Source of the DNA: an uncultured Lacinutrix sp.
GTDB lineage: Bacteria > Bacteroidota > Bacteroidia > Flavobacteriales > Flavobacteriaceae
Reading direction: 5' to 3'
NCBI GenBank assembly: GCA_937129145.1
Contig: CAKZMU010000046.1
Location: forward strand, 1-64,000
DNA length: 64,000 nt
Shown: positions 9,809 to 18,602 of the stretch, piece after piece
Layout: every line of letters starts with the position of its first letter
Position numbering within the stretch: position 1 is the stretch's first letter
Program-made: the position numbers and the translations under genes
The notes under the pieces: generated by a model
What the model was told of the DNA's origin: nothing
Databases searched by the model: none
Seen by the model: the letters and a program-made list of their open reading frames with translations, nothing else

Positions 9809-11554
9809 TTATTTTATAGATTTAAAATACTCTAGCAAGACTTTGTCATTTTCAATTCGTGGAGTAAATACTTCTAAAAGTTTTGGAGAATTACCTTTAG
9901 TATAGAAATTTACCAGCTGTTTGTTTAACTCTTGTATGTTGTTAGCCTTAGTATAATCTATTTTATACATTGCACATAACTCCTTAGCAGTTAGCTTGTG
10001 TTTGGTTTCGAAATACGTATCGAAATTATCGGTGTTTTTATGACCAGGAAGAATTCTAAAAATACCTCCTCCTCCATTATTTATTACAATAATTCTAAAG
10101 TTATTAGGCATGTAATTATTCCATAGTGCATTACTGTCGTAAAAGAAACTCAAATCACCCGTAATTAATACATTTTGCTCATCGGTAACGGCTGAAGCTC
10201 CAATGGCTGTAGATGTACTGCCATCAATTCCGCTAGTGCCTCTGTTGCAGTAGACCTGTAAACTCTTGTTTATATTAAAAAGCTGCATATATCGTATAGC
10301 TGAACTATTTCCTGAATGTACAATTACATTATTTGGAAGTGATTGTAATATGTTTTCAAAAACTTTTAAATCGGAATATGCACAGGTTTCAAGATACTTA
10401 TCATGTTGCAATTGTCTATGTAGTTTTACCTTGTTCCAATAAGGTTTGTAAGTGCTATTGGTACTTTCTACATCAATTATAAATTCTTTAAATAACTGAT
10501 TTACAGAGTTTTTAAAATGCTTGCTTAAACTAAAAAATGTATCATTCGCAGTCTTGTCATCAATATGCCAATGATGCTTTGGCTGATGCTTTCTAAGAAA
10601 AGCTTTTACTTTTTTTGAGACAATTAACCCTCCAAAAGTCAGTAGTATTTCTGGTTGCAGATTTTCAAAATCTTTGTCATCAAGAGGTGCAATGATTTTA
10701 TCAATACTTGGAAAAAACTCCTCATGATGTAAATTTGAAGTGGTTTCGGTAAATACAATAATGCTATCATCATTTGCTAAATACTCCAAAACACTTTCAT
10801 CTATAGAATTTGGTGCATTAACACCTACAAGCACCATTTTTTTTGATGTGTTGTTCCAAATTTCTAAATAGCTCGACAAATCTTCATCATTGCTAATAGA
10901 ATTTGGTGGAATAACGTTTGTAGTTACTGAAAATTCATCAACCATATCGTATAATGGTTCATTAAAAGGCGCATTGATATGAACAGGTCCTTTATTTACA
11001 ATAGCCAAATTGATTGCTTTGTTGATTTCGGTTGCATTAAATTCTTGAGATTCTTGTTGAATACCAAGAAAACGCTCTACTTTATTCTCAAGGCTTTTAA
11101 TAATATTTGGTTCTTCAGTTGGCTCATTATTTGCACCAATAATATCTTCTTTAAGATTGGCCTCATATAGAATATGATTGCTATAAACACCTTTTTGATT
11201 GATGGTTTGTCCATCGCCAATATTTATTAAATGTTTTGGTCTATCTGCCGAAATCACTACCAATGGAATATTGCTATAATACGCTTCGGCAATCGCAGGA
11301 TAATAGTTCAACAAAGCACTACCAGAAGTACAAACCACAGCAACTGGCTCTTGTAATTGTTGTGCAATTCCTAAGGCAAAAAATGCAGCACAACGCTCAT
11401 CAACAATACTATAACATTTAAAATACTCGTAGTTAGAAAATCCAATGGTTAAAGGTGCATTACGACTGCCAGGAGAAATAACAATATGCTTAACGCCTTT
11501 GGCTTTACAAAGCTGAATAATGGTTTGCGCTAAAGGAATTTTAGGTAGTTTCAT
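9809..11554 (-). CDS. menD: SEPHCHC synthase MenD
   Basis: A thiamine-diphosphate enzyme joining isochorismate and 2-oxoglutarate, the first committed menaquinone step. N-terminal motifs include HIVISPGSRNAPLTIGF (about 21-37) and VVCTSGSALLNYYPAIAEAY with ISADRP. The C-terminal ThDP-binding half has NRGTSGIDGSTSTAIGAS and LITGDLSFFYDSNALWNN, and then VINNGGGGIFRILPG. At 581 residues it is full length. It follows menF with a 31-base gap and is surely in the same operon. Confidence 0.95.
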   Translation of the reverse strand: MKLPKIPLAQTIIQLCKAKGVKHIVISPGSRNAPLTIGFSNYEYFKCYSIVDERCAAFFALGIAQQLQEPVAVVCTSGSALLNYYPAIAEAYYSNIPLVVISADRPKHLINIGDGQTINQKGVYSNHILYEANLKEDIIGANNEPTEEPNIIKSLENKVERFLGIQQESQEFNATEINKAINLAIVNKGPVHINAPFNEPLYDMVDEFSVTTNVIPPNSISNDEDLSSYLEIWNNTSKKMVLVGVNAPNSIDESVLEYLANDDSIIVFTETTSNLHHEEFFPSIDKIIAPLDDKDFENLQPEILLTFGGLIVSKKVKAFLRKHQPKHHWHIDDKTANDTFFSLSKHFKNSVNQLFKEFIIDVESTNSTYKPYWNKVKLHRQLQHDKYLETCAYSDLKVFENILQSLPNNVIVHSGNSSAIRYMQLFNINKSLQVYCNRGTSGIDGSTSTAIGASAVTDEQNVLITGDLSFFYDSNALWNNYMPNNFRIIVINNGGGGIFRILPGHKNTDNFDTYFETKHKLTAKELCAMYKIDYTKANNIQELNKQLVNFYTKGNSPKLLEVFTPRIENDKVLLEYFKSIK

Positions 11555-11585
11555 TAATAAACAAAGTTATTTATAATAGTCCACT

Positions 11586-12707
11586 TTATGAAACTATAAC
11601 GCTTTTAATCGTATTGGTTTTGTTAACTGTTTCTTCCCACTCACTTTCTGGGTTAGAATCACTTGTAATTCCTCCACCAACATACAAAATTGCCTCTTGG
11701 TCTTTAATTTGCATACATCTTAAATTAACGTATAAATTTGTAGAACGCTTATTATAGCTATATGCCATATTCTCTATATTTCTTCTCCCTGAGCGAGGTT
11801 TAATTTTGGTTTCTTTGTTTAATTCTCCTAAAAACCCAGAGTAAAACTCACGGTTATAATGCTCGTTATCTAAAATAAATTGCATCGCATCAATCTTTGG
11901 CAGTCCACAAACCGCAGGTGTTGGATGCAGTTTTAAAATAAGTTTTTGTATGCTTTTAGAATGGTCTATTAACTCGCCATTTATATCTGTTCGCAAATGC
12001 AACAATTTTCCTGCCTTTACAGTTTTAACATCTGATATTTCAAGATTTTTGGTGTCGGCTTCCAAGGTTTTAACAACATAATCAGCCACAATTTTTTGTT
12101 CTTTTACTTCTTTGGGTTTCCAATTTACATCTAATGTTCCATGATAGTCTTGTGTGCCTGCCAACGCCATAGTAGAAAATTGATTACGCTCAATGCTCAA
12201 CAAGGTTTCAGGTGTTGCTCCCAACCACAACCCGACTTTTGGATGATACCAACAGTACACAAATGCCGAATTATAGTTGTTGAGTAGTGTTTTAAAAGTT
12301 TTAAGAACCTCTAAAGACGATTCTAATTTTAAAACCTCCTTTCTAGAAACTACCACTTTTTGAAATTCATTCTTTTTAATTGACCCAATAGCTTTTTCTA
12401 CTAAATGCAAGTGATGTGGTTTATCATTTTCGGTTTCAAAAGGCATTGACTCATACTCATTAACTTCAATATCTTCAGATGTTATGAGCATTCTGGATTT
12501 GCTGTAAGGCAACAGGATGGCATCTTTTCGAATATCAAAAGGTGCAAACACAAAGCCTGTTTCGTTGTAATCTTCAATTTTATAAAGCGCATCGTCTTTT
12601 TGTAGCACCGCTTTTGTCTCAAAAGTATTAGGCAAACTATAGGCTACAAAAGGCAAGTCTTTTTTGTAATGTTCAGATATGTAACCAAAAAAATCCTTTG
12701 AGGTCAT
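11586..12707 (-). CDS. menF: Isochorismate synthase MenF
   Basis: A chorismate-binding enzyme of 373 residues converting chorismate to isochorismate. The visible signature blocks are KKNEFQKVVVSRKEVL, STMALAGTQDY, KLHPTPAVCGLPK, NREFYSGFLG and ILYVGGGITSDSNPESEWEET. The HPTPAVCG block is typical of isochorismate synthases rather than anthranilate or PABA synthases. Its position directly ahead of menD supports the menaquinone role, although an isochorismate-derived siderophore role is formally possible elsewhere. Confidence 0.93.
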   Translation of the reverse strand: MTSKDFFGYISEHYKKDLPFVAYSLPNTFETKAVLQKDDALYKIEDYNETGFVFAPFDIRKDAILLPYSKSRMLITSEDIEVNEYESMPFETENDKPHHLHLVEKAIGSIKKNEFQKVVVSRKEVLKLESSLEVLKTFKTLLNNYNSAFVYCWYHPKVGLWLGATPETLLSIERNQFSTMALAGTQDYHGTLDVNWKPKEVKEQKIVADYVVKTLEADTKNLEISDVKTVKAGKLLHLRTDINGELIDHSKSIQKLILKLHPTPAVCGLPKIDAMQFILDNEHYNREFYSGFLGELNKETKIKPRSGRRNIENMAYSYNKRSTNLYVNLRCMQIKDQEAILYVGGGITSDSNPESEWEETVNKTNTIKSVIVS

Positions 12708-12711
12708 TAGG

Positions 12712-13137
12712 TTATTTAGATTTTGGGATTGCTACTGTGGTTAATTTGCACACAGATATGAGGTTTTTATCATCATCAGTAATTTTTACCTCTAGTAATT
12801 GTGTTGTTCTTCCTTTATGAATAAATTTTGCTGTTGCATATACACAACCATCTTTAACACTTTTAATATGGTTGGCTGATATTTCTATACCACGTACAAA
12901 CACTTCGTTTAAATCTAAAAATACGTGTGCCGCAAAACTCCCAGTTGTTTCAGCCAGAGCAACCGTTGCGCCTCCATGAAGCACACCATCAGGTTGATAA
13001 ACTTTAGAGTTTACTGGCATTTTGGCAACAACAAAATCATCACCAAAATCAATAAATTCGATACTTAAAGTTTCCATTAAGGTGTTTTTACAAATAGAAT
13101 TTGCCTGCACCAACATATCTTGTTTAGATAATTGCAT
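12712..13137 (-). CDS. PaaI-type hotdog thioesterase, candidate DHNA-CoA thioesterase
   Basis: A 141-residue single-domain hotdog-fold acyl-CoA thioesterase. The signature YQPDGVLHGGATVALAETTGS (about residues 48-68) carries the expected HGG turn and the catalytic acidic residue. It is the first gene of the unit ahead of menF (4-base gap). DHNA-CoA must be hydrolysed between MenB and MenA, and hotdog enzymes do this in other bacteria (MenI/YdiI type). The operon position makes this the obvious candidate here; substrate specificity is inferred only. Confidence 0.8.
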   Translation of the reverse strand: MQLSKQDMLVQANSICKNTLMETLSIEFIDFGDDFVVAKMPVNSKVYQPDGVLHGGATVALAETTGSFAAHVFLDLNEVFVRGIEISANHIKSVKDGCVYATAKFIHKGRTTQLLEVKITDDDKNLISVCKLTTVAIPKSK

Positions 13138-13192
13138 ATAAAAAGTTTACTTTTAATCTCTAGATTGTAAAAGTACAAAACCGAAGGCAGAA

Positions 13193-13831
13193 ATGAATTC
13201 AACCGAAAAAGAAATATTATACAAAATATCTAATAGTTATTCTACATTAAACACACTGAGCGAATCAACAAAAAATGTATGGTTTGTATGTCATGGCATG
13301 GGTTATTTAAGTCGCTATTTTTTGAAGTATTTTAAAGGTCTTGACGCTGAAGAAAATTATATTATTGCACCTCAAGCACAGAGTAAATATTATATTCCTC
13401 CAGCTTTTAAGCATGTTGGCGCTAGTTGGTTGACCAAAGAAAATACCTTAAAAGAAACCGAAAATGTAATGCGCTATTTTGATGCGGTTTTAGAAGCAGA
13501 ACAATTACCAAACGATGTTAACCTTATTGTGGTTGGCTATTCACAAGGTGTAAGCGTTGCTATGCGCTATATTGCTAGACGACAATTGCAGTGTAATCAG
13601 TTAGTGTTAATGTCTGGAGGTATTCCAAAAGAATTGGTAGCTGATGATTTTAAGTTATTAAAAAACACAAAAGTAACCATGATTTATGGCACGCATGACG
13701 AATATTTGAATGAAGAACGCATGCAGTATGAGTCGGAACGTGTGTATGAGTTATTTGGGAACGAGGTTACTATCATTCCTTTTGATGGTAAACATATTGT
13801 AAATGTTGAATTGATACATAATTTAGTTTGA
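13193..13831 (+). CDS. Alpha/beta-hydrolase, carboxylesterase/phospholipase type
   Basis: A 212-residue cytosolic hydrolase. The oxyanion segment is VWFVCHGMG, the nucleophile is Ser117 in VVGYSQGVSVA, the acid is probably in MIYGTHDEYL and the base is the His in PFDGKHIV. This spacing fits the phospholipase/carboxylesterase (YpfH/Est) group. It is divergent from the thioesterase gene (55 bases apart). It is not a convincing MenH, which usually has a longer cap domain. Substrate unknown. Confidence 0.75.
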   Translation: MNSTEKEILYKISNSYSTLNTLSESTKNVWFVCHGMGYLSRYFLKYFKGLDAEENYIIAPQAQSKYYIPPAFKHVGASWLTKENTLKETENVMRYFDAVLEAEQLPNDVNLIVVGYSQGVSVAMRYIARRQLQCNQLVLMSGGIPKELVADDFKLLKNTKVTMIYGTHDEYLNEERMQYESERVYELFGNEVTIIPFDGKHIVNVELIHNLV

Positions 13832-13840
13832 ATCGATACG

Positions 13841-13976
13841 ACTCTCCTCCTTTTTTTAAGGAGGAGTGGATTCCAATCCGGAAAGATTGGAAGACGAGGT
13901 GGTTATAAACCCTTCCGTCTTTAATTTTTTTTAAATTAAAGCCACCTTCCCTTCAGAAGGGAAGGAATTTAAAAAT
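13841..13976. repeat. Intergenic cluster of nested palindromes
   Basis: Non-coding segment between the hydrolase and acetyltransferase genes. It has several inverted repeats in series and nested: CTCCTCC with GGAGGAG, CCAATC with GATTGG, AAGACG with CGTCTT, AGGTGG with CCACCT, and CCTTCCCTTC with the partly matching AAGGGAAGG. The whole can fold as a branched structure. The form is that of a dispersed intergenic repeat; only one copy is in the window. The first hairpin may also act as a terminator for the hydrolase gene. Confidence 0.7.
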
Positions 13977-14040
13977 AAACAGGTTGCCACATCTTAACTG
14001 AAAACGTCAAGATTTAAAATGATGTTAATCAAAAAATAAA

Positions 14041-14062
14041 TTTCCCACTTTCGTGGGAATGA
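14041..14062. repeat. Solo REP-like palindrome
   Basis: A short hairpin with arms TTCCCAC and GTGGGAA and loop TTTC. Read on the minus strand it begins TCATTCC, contains CGAA in the centre and ends GGAA. That matches the two palindromes flanking the GIY-YIG gene at 48223 and 48615. It ends 11 bases before the start of the acetyltransferase gene. Confidence 0.55.
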
Positions 14063-14073
14063 AATAAATTTCA

Positions 14074-14646
14074 ATGAAAGCACCAACTTTAGAAAACCAA
14101 CGCGTAAAGCTTACCTTGCTTGGGATGAGTAATTATGAAAACTTGCTAGACGTTTCAAGTCAAGAAAACCTTATTCAATATTCTCCAAGTAAAATTGATA
14201 AACCAGAGGACTTAAAAGACTATGTACAAACGGCTATAGATGGTTATTATCATAAAACCATTATACCATTTATTATTTATGATAAACAAACTCAAACATA
14301 TGCTGGCAGTACACGTTTTGGACTCATCAACTGGAAAAATAAAGTCTTACATATTGGTTGGACTTGGATTGGCAAGCAGTTTCAAGGCACTGGACTCAAT
14401 AAACATATGAAATTTTTAATGCTACAATATGCCTTTGAAACTTTAGAATTTGATAAAGTAGAATTTAGAATAGATGAGCGCAATATGGCATCAAGAAAAG
14501 CGGTAGAAAAACTAAACGCCAAACTAGAAGGCATTTTACGAAAAGACACCTTAATGCTTGATGGATTTAAACGTAGTACGTGTTGTTATGGTGTTTTAAA
14601 AGAGGAATGGCCTACTATTAAACAGACCATTTTTAAAGACTTTTAA
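14074..14646 (+). CDS. GNAT family N-acetyltransferase (RimJ/RimL type)
   Basis: A 190-residue GNAT protein. The acetyl-CoA binding motif A region is IGWTWIGKQFQGTGLNKHMKF-like (about residues 87-107), followed by the characteristic VEFRIDERNMASRKAVEKL segment that marks RimJ/RimL-like ribosomal-protein or small-molecule acetyltransferases. The substrate is not inferable. It is preceded by a palindrome and overlaps the convergent YtxH gene by 4 bases at its 3' end. Confidence 0.8.
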   Translation: MKAPTLENQRVKLTLLGMSNYENLLDVSSQENLIQYSPSKIDKPEDLKDYVQTAIDGYYHKTIIPFIIYDKQTQTYAGSTRFGLINWKNKVLHIGWTWIGKQFQGTGLNKHMKFLMLQYAFETLEFDKVEFRIDERNMASRKAVEKLNAKLEGILRKDTLMLDGFKRSTCCYGVLKEEWPTIKQTIFKDF

Positions 14647-14966
14647 CTCGTTGCTTGATACGCTTTATTCTTTTCCTTAAGAATCGCTAACTGTTTTTCT
14701 AAAAATGTAATGGCTTTTTCTGTTTGCTTACTTGCCTTTACTTTAAATTCTTTAGCCTCTTCTTTAAACTTTTCTTTACCCGAAGATGCAGTTTTAGATA
14801 AATCGTCTTTAACCTCAACAAAATCCTTTGATAATTTATCTTTTATATCCTTGGCTTCTCTTTTAAGATTATCTCTAGTAACGCTTCCTTTTTCTGGTGC
14901 TAATAAAATACCTGCTGCAGCTCCTACCAAGACTCCTAATACTACAGCTCCTTTAAACTGAATCAT
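14643..14966 (-). CDS. YtxH domain-containing protein
   Basis: A 107-residue protein. It begins with a glycine-rich hydrophobic segment, VVLGVLVGAAAGILLAPEKG (about 8-27), diagnostic of the YtxH family. A long Lys/Glu-rich predicted helix or coiled coil follows to the end. It is probably anchored in the inner membrane with a cytosolic charged tail; a general stress role is known for YtxH of Bacillus but not shown here. Monocistronic. Confidence 0.8.
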   Translation of the reverse strand: MIQFKGAVVLGVLVGAAAGILLAPEKGSVTRDNLKREAKDIKDKLSKDFVEVKDDLSKTASSGKEKFKEEAKEFKVKASKQTEKAITFLEKQLAILKEKNKAYQATS

Positions 14967-15052
14967 AATTTTTCTTTTTAATTAAACTTTTAACTTATTA
15001 GTATAGAATTTAACCAATTTGTTACAAAAAGAAAAGTAGAGCATCAATTGTT

Positions 15053-16252
15053 CTAATTAAACAAATCTCTTTTAGCAATGTTAATAGTTTGCAACTCGTT
15101 ATTTCGCTCAATTCCCAGTTTAATATTTTCATTCCCTTTTAAGAGCTCATTAATGTAATCGTAAAAGTCACAATATGATGCTTCATTAAACTTCTCGTCG
15201 TTAATGGATATGATAACATCGTTTAATTTTAGTCCTTTCTTATCAGCAGACCCATCTTTATAAACTCGACTCACATACATGTTTTTGTCATTTCTATTCA
15301 AATTAAACCCAAATGATAATTTAGGTTCTTCCATTTTATCAATAGGTGTAAGAAAAAGTTCTTTGTCTTTAAAATTCAAAGTAACAATAAAATGCTTTGC
15401 AATTTCAGTACCAATAAGGTTATAGTTATTTGATTTTGCGTAATGAGCAACTTCATTAGGTATACTCATATTGCCAATTTCAAAATTATCTAAACTCTTA
15501 ATAAATATACTCTCATTAACAACTCCATTCGCACTAACCGAACCTTCTCCTTCAATCTCAACCATTCCTTGAGAGCTAAGATTAATACCATCTTTCTCAG
15601 TAAGTGAAACAAAACCACCAAATCCAAAATCAAGCATAAAAGAGACTTTTTTACCATTAATTTTTGCTTCAATAAATGGATCAAACACTTTATTGAATTT
15701 TACTTTAAGTTTTATGGCGTTTTCTAAATGACTTAGTTTCTCAATGTCATCTGTCAGCATAATTTTCTCTTCCTTAGCATTTAATTGCCAAACTGCAGTT
15801 TTAATAATACTCTTACCTATGAGGCCTCCATTAGTATAACACTTTATTTGTGGAGAATCATCAAAGTCAAAATTTAATGCACCAATGTCTTTAAAATTTA
15901 TCCCTCCAATTTTTGCTGAAGGTATTTGTGTTAAAGCAATTTTAGATTTTAATTTATTAGAACTACCAACTTGCACATCCATTAAATTTGGCAGTGCGTT
16001 TTTCTCCATTATGTCTGATGTCAAAGTGTTATAACCTCCTGTATCAAAAATATACTCATAGGATTCATTGCCAATATTTACAGGAATAATAAAGTATCCA
16101 AATTTGTTCTGAAAGGAAATCTCTTCAAAAAACTCTTTATCATTTAGTGTTACTGAATTAATAAGTTTTAATTGTTTTTTGGCAGATTGACTATGCATAA
16201 TGCTGAAACAGCATATGAATATGAATATAATAACTAAACTTACTTTTTTCAT
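15053..16252 (-). CDS. Retropepsin-like aspartyl protease with C-terminal PDZ domain
   Basis: A 399-residue exported protein. It has a signal peptide (residues 1-23, ending near MHSQ), then a first aspartyl-protease-like lobe with YIFDTGGYNTLT. A second lobe carries SFMLDFGFGGFVSL, with DFG in place of the usual DTG. The C-terminal PDZ domain (about 310-390) includes SRVYKDGSADKKGLKLNDVIISIN. It is likely periplasmic. Aspartyl-PDZ proteins are widespread in Bacteroidota but substrates are unknown. The DFG change in the second lobe may alter or abolish catalysis. Monocistronic. Confidence 0.8.
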   Translation of the reverse strand: MKKVSLVIIFIFICCFSIMHSQSAKKQLKLINSVTLNDKEFFEEISFQNKFGYFIIPVNIGNESYEYIFDTGGYNTLTSDIMEKNALPNLMDVQVGSSNKLKSKIALTQIPSAKIGGINFKDIGALNFDFDDSPQIKCYTNGGLIGKSIIKTAVWQLNAKEEKIMLTDDIEKLSHLENAIKLKVKFNKVFDPFIEAKINGKKVSFMLDFGFGGFVSLTEKDGINLSSQGMVEIEGEGSVSANGVVNESIFIKSLDNFEIGNMSIPNEVAHYAKSNNYNLIGTEIAKHFIVTLNFKDKELFLTPIDKMEEPKLSFGFNLNRNDKNMYVSRVYKDGSADKKGLKLNDVIISINDEKFNEASYCDFYDYINELLKGNENIKLGIERNNELQTINIAKRDLFN

Positions 16253-16348
16253 TGATGGTATTCTTTATTTATAAAGACGATAAAAAGTTAATGATGGTTG
16301 CCTACTTAATTGTTATAATAAAAGTTTAAGTGGCTTTTTCTACATTGC

Positions 16349-17113
16349 TTAGTCTTTAATTTCGGCATTTATTTGTTCTATAAGTTGTTGCATTGTTGTT
16401 TTTAGCATTTTATAGGCTGTTTTTTGTCCTTCTAAATTATATAATTTTTGACGTAACATATTTAATATAAAAACCTCATCTCTATAATTTTCAATTGTTT
16501 TAGGCGGTATTTTAGACTGTTTTATATCAACCCTTGTAAAATCATTATACCCATCTAATCTAGGTGTAGTTTGTGGTATATGATCAAAATTTAACATAAA
16601 AGGAGCTATAATATTTCTTGTATAATCCAGCATCGCAGTATCCCAACCTTGGTATTTATTATTGTAATATTTTGTAATAGAGTCTGTTAAATTCTGGTTC
16701 TTTATATACTCTATTTGACCTGACGATATAATATTATTGAATGTTGTTTTATTTTGGTTAAACGAAGTGAGATTAAGCATAGATTTTAAATTATCACGAA
16801 AGACACTAATACTTGCTTCTTTCTTTTGTAGAATCACATCTATGCAAAATTTCAATTCTTCAGAATTTTTGTTAATTAAATCTACTTCAAAGGATACTTG
16901 ATTTATGTCGGAAGCAATATCAGTGCTCAATCTTTTCAAAATAAACTGCTCTTGAATGGTTTCCTTTCGCCTTTCATTCCAATTATTAATTGACAAGGCA
17001 ATTAATATCCCAATAACTACAAGCACAATTTCTCCAATGGCGTATTTAAAATATTTGCCAGCTTTTCCAGTTTCCATAAGATTGTAGCGTATTTTTCTGA
17101 AGAATTTAATCAT
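16349..17113 (-). CDS. DUF6090 family membrane protein
   Basis: A 254-residue protein with the typical DUF6090 N-terminus: a basic MIKFFRKIRYNLMETGKAGKY leader. A single membrane helix (about 26-43, IGEIVLVVIGILIALSIN) then leads to NWNERRK. The rest is a largely helical soluble domain, probably periplasmic, with no recognised catalytic motif. Common and function-unknown in Flavobacteriaceae, often in multiple copies per genome. No operon partner. Confidence 0.85.
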   Translation of the reverse strand: MIKFFRKIRYNLMETGKAGKYFKYAIGEIVLVVIGILIALSINNWNERRKETIQEQFILKRLSTDIASDINQVSFEVDLINKNSEELKFCIDVILQKKEASISVFRDNLKSMLNLTSFNQNKTTFNNIISSGQIEYIKNQNLTDSITKYYNNKYQGWDTAMLDYTRNIIAPFMLNFDHIPQTTPRLDGYNDFTRVDIKQSKIPPKTIENYRDEVFILNMLRQKLYNLEGQKTAYKMLKTTMQQLIEQINAEIKD

Positions 17114-17216
17114 AAATAAACCTAATTAATGTAGGCTGATTAAATTAAGAAATCTGGAGGTTTGCACTAAGGTAATGATAAATCACTATCAATAACCAAT
17201 AAACTAAAAAACAATG

Positions 17217-17540
17217 TTATTTAGATTCCAAACTCATCACATAATCGTAACTCTCGTTTAAATACTTTGCAACAGTATCTAAATCTTCGAGCATTGTTTC
17301 AGGAATTAAAACATAACCTTTCATAACAGCTCCATAGGATTTGTAAATAGAAGAATTAAATTCCTTAATATATTTTTCTTGTACCTCTTTGGAAAACCTT
17401 ATACCAATTTCGCAATCTTTATTAAACAATGAAAACATATAACCATTTGCAGATGTATAAGGCATTGTTTTACCTTTTCGTTTAAAACGGTCGCACTTTG
17501 CTACCAGAGCATCGTACACTTTTAATTTTTCTTTCCACAT
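17217..17540 (-). CDS. Small soluble protein, weakly TfoX-N-like
   Basis: A 107-residue soluble protein. The segment MPYTSANGYMFSLFNKDCEIGIRFS resembles the beta-strand region of TfoX/Sxy N-terminal domains, and the C-terminal GYVLIPETMLEDLDTVAKYL has the matching helix. The similarity is at the level of pattern, not a diagnostic motif. Alternative: an MmcQ/YjbR-like fold. It lies alone between the DUF6090 gene and a divergent small gene; function unknown. Confidence 0.5.
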   Translation of the reverse strand: MWKEKLKVYDALVAKCDRFKRKGKTMPYTSANGYMFSLFNKDCEIGIRFSKEVQEKYIKEFNSSIYKSYGAVMKGYVLIPETMLEDLDTVAKYLNESYDYVMSLESK

Positions 17541-17635
17541 ATTTATATACCATTAAGAGGTTTTAATATACAAAATATCCAATATTTTATTTCAGTTTCA
17601 AATTATATACTACATTAACAATATAATATACTAAT

Positions 17636-17974
17636 ATGAGAATACTAATACCCTTCATAATTGCTTGTTTCGCTTTCAGTAATACATGCAATGCACAATT
17701 TATATCGGATGATGACAAACTACATTTTGGTGCTGGTGCATTAATCTCTGGTACCACTTATACATTGGTGTATTCTAAAACAAAAAATAAAAAGAAAGCG
17801 TTTTGGATGAGTTTGGGTACATCTGTTTTGGCTGGTTTAACCAAAGAAATTTATGATAGCACCAAAAGAGGGAATAAATTTGACACTGGTGAATTAGTTG
17901 CAACTACAGCTGGCGGGTTTGCAGTTAGTATCTCATTGGAACTTTTTGTTGGAAAAAAGAAAAATAAAAAATGA
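17636..17974 (+). CDS. Small exported membrane-associated protein (YfiM-like)
   Basis: A 112-residue protein with a signal peptide (to about NAQF). The motif DDKLHFGAGALISG is followed by a hydrophobic stretch, then LAGLTKEIYDSTKRGNKFDTGELVATTAGG and a second hydrophobic segment. The DKLxHF and KExYD motifs are shared with DUF2279/YfiM-like lipoproteins and VanZ-like helices. No lipobox is visible. Function unknown; convergent with the PPOX gene, 3 bases apart. Confidence 0.6.
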   Translation: MRILIPFIIACFAFSNTCNAQFISDDDKLHFGAGALISGTTYTLVYSKTKNKKKAFWMSLGTSVLAGLTKEIYDSTKRGNKFDTGELVATTAGGFAVSISLELFVGKKKNKK

Positions 17975-17977
17975 CTT

Positions 17978-18583
17978 TTATAAATCTTTATGGTAACGCT
18001 CTACCATTTCCTTTTGAGTTTCTACAGGAGCATCAATACTTAATTGTTCATTAAGCATTTGTCCCATTGTTGGTAGTTCTGAACGTTTAATTTTTGTTTC
18101 TTCATTCCAAAGTTTAGAGCGCATAAAAGCTTTTGCACAATGCAAAAATAATTCTTGAATTGAAACAACAATGCATGTTTTTGGTGGGTTCTTTTCAGAA
18201 TCAAACAAGTTTAAATATTCAGAATTAGTACTAATATGTGCTTTTCCATTTATTCTTAGTGTTTCATCAACTCCTGGAATTAAAAATATTAATCCAATCA
18301 CTCCTGTTTCTAAAATATTTGTCAAACTATCCAATCTGTTATTTCCTTTTGAATCTGGAATAACTAGGGTTTCGCTATTAATAATTTTCACAAAACCAGA
18401 GGTTCCTCCTCTTGGAGAAGCATCTTGCTTGTGGGCCTCACTCGTTGTTGCCATTATTAAAAAAGGAGACTTCTCAATGAAATTTTTGGAATGTACATCT
18501 AATTTCTGAAGCACTTTTACTTTTGCTCTTCCTGAAGGAAAGCCATATAGTTCCCTTAGCTGTTCTGCATTTTCAATTTTCAT
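17978..18583 (-). CDS. PPOX-type flavoprotein (pyridoxamine-phosphate-oxidase-like)
   Basis: An FMN-binding split-barrel protein of about 201 residues. The motif MATTSEAHKQDASPRGG with LVIPDSKGNNRLDSLTNIL is that of the MSMEG_1061-type PPOX flavoprotein group. The function is probably an FMN-dependent oxidoreductase of unknown substrate; it is not a true PdxH. I prefer the ATG at 18583 (MKIENAEQL) over an upstream ATG at 18619, because the longer form would overlap the preceding hydrolase gene and has no family support. It lies 20 bases after the 800-residue hydrolase and is likely cotranscribed. Confidence 0.8.
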   Translation of the reverse strand: MKIENAEQLRELYGFPSGRAKVKVLQKLDVHSKNFIEKSPFLIMATTSEAHKQDASPRGGTSGFVKIINSETLVIPDSKGNNRLDSLTNILETGVIGLIFLIPGVDETLRINGKAHISTNSEYLNLFDSEKNPPKTCIVVSIQELFLHCAKAFMRSKLWNEETKIKRSELPTMGQMLNEQLSIDAPVETQKEMVERYHKDL

Positions 18584-18602
18584 ATTACTTAAATAGAATC
18601 GA

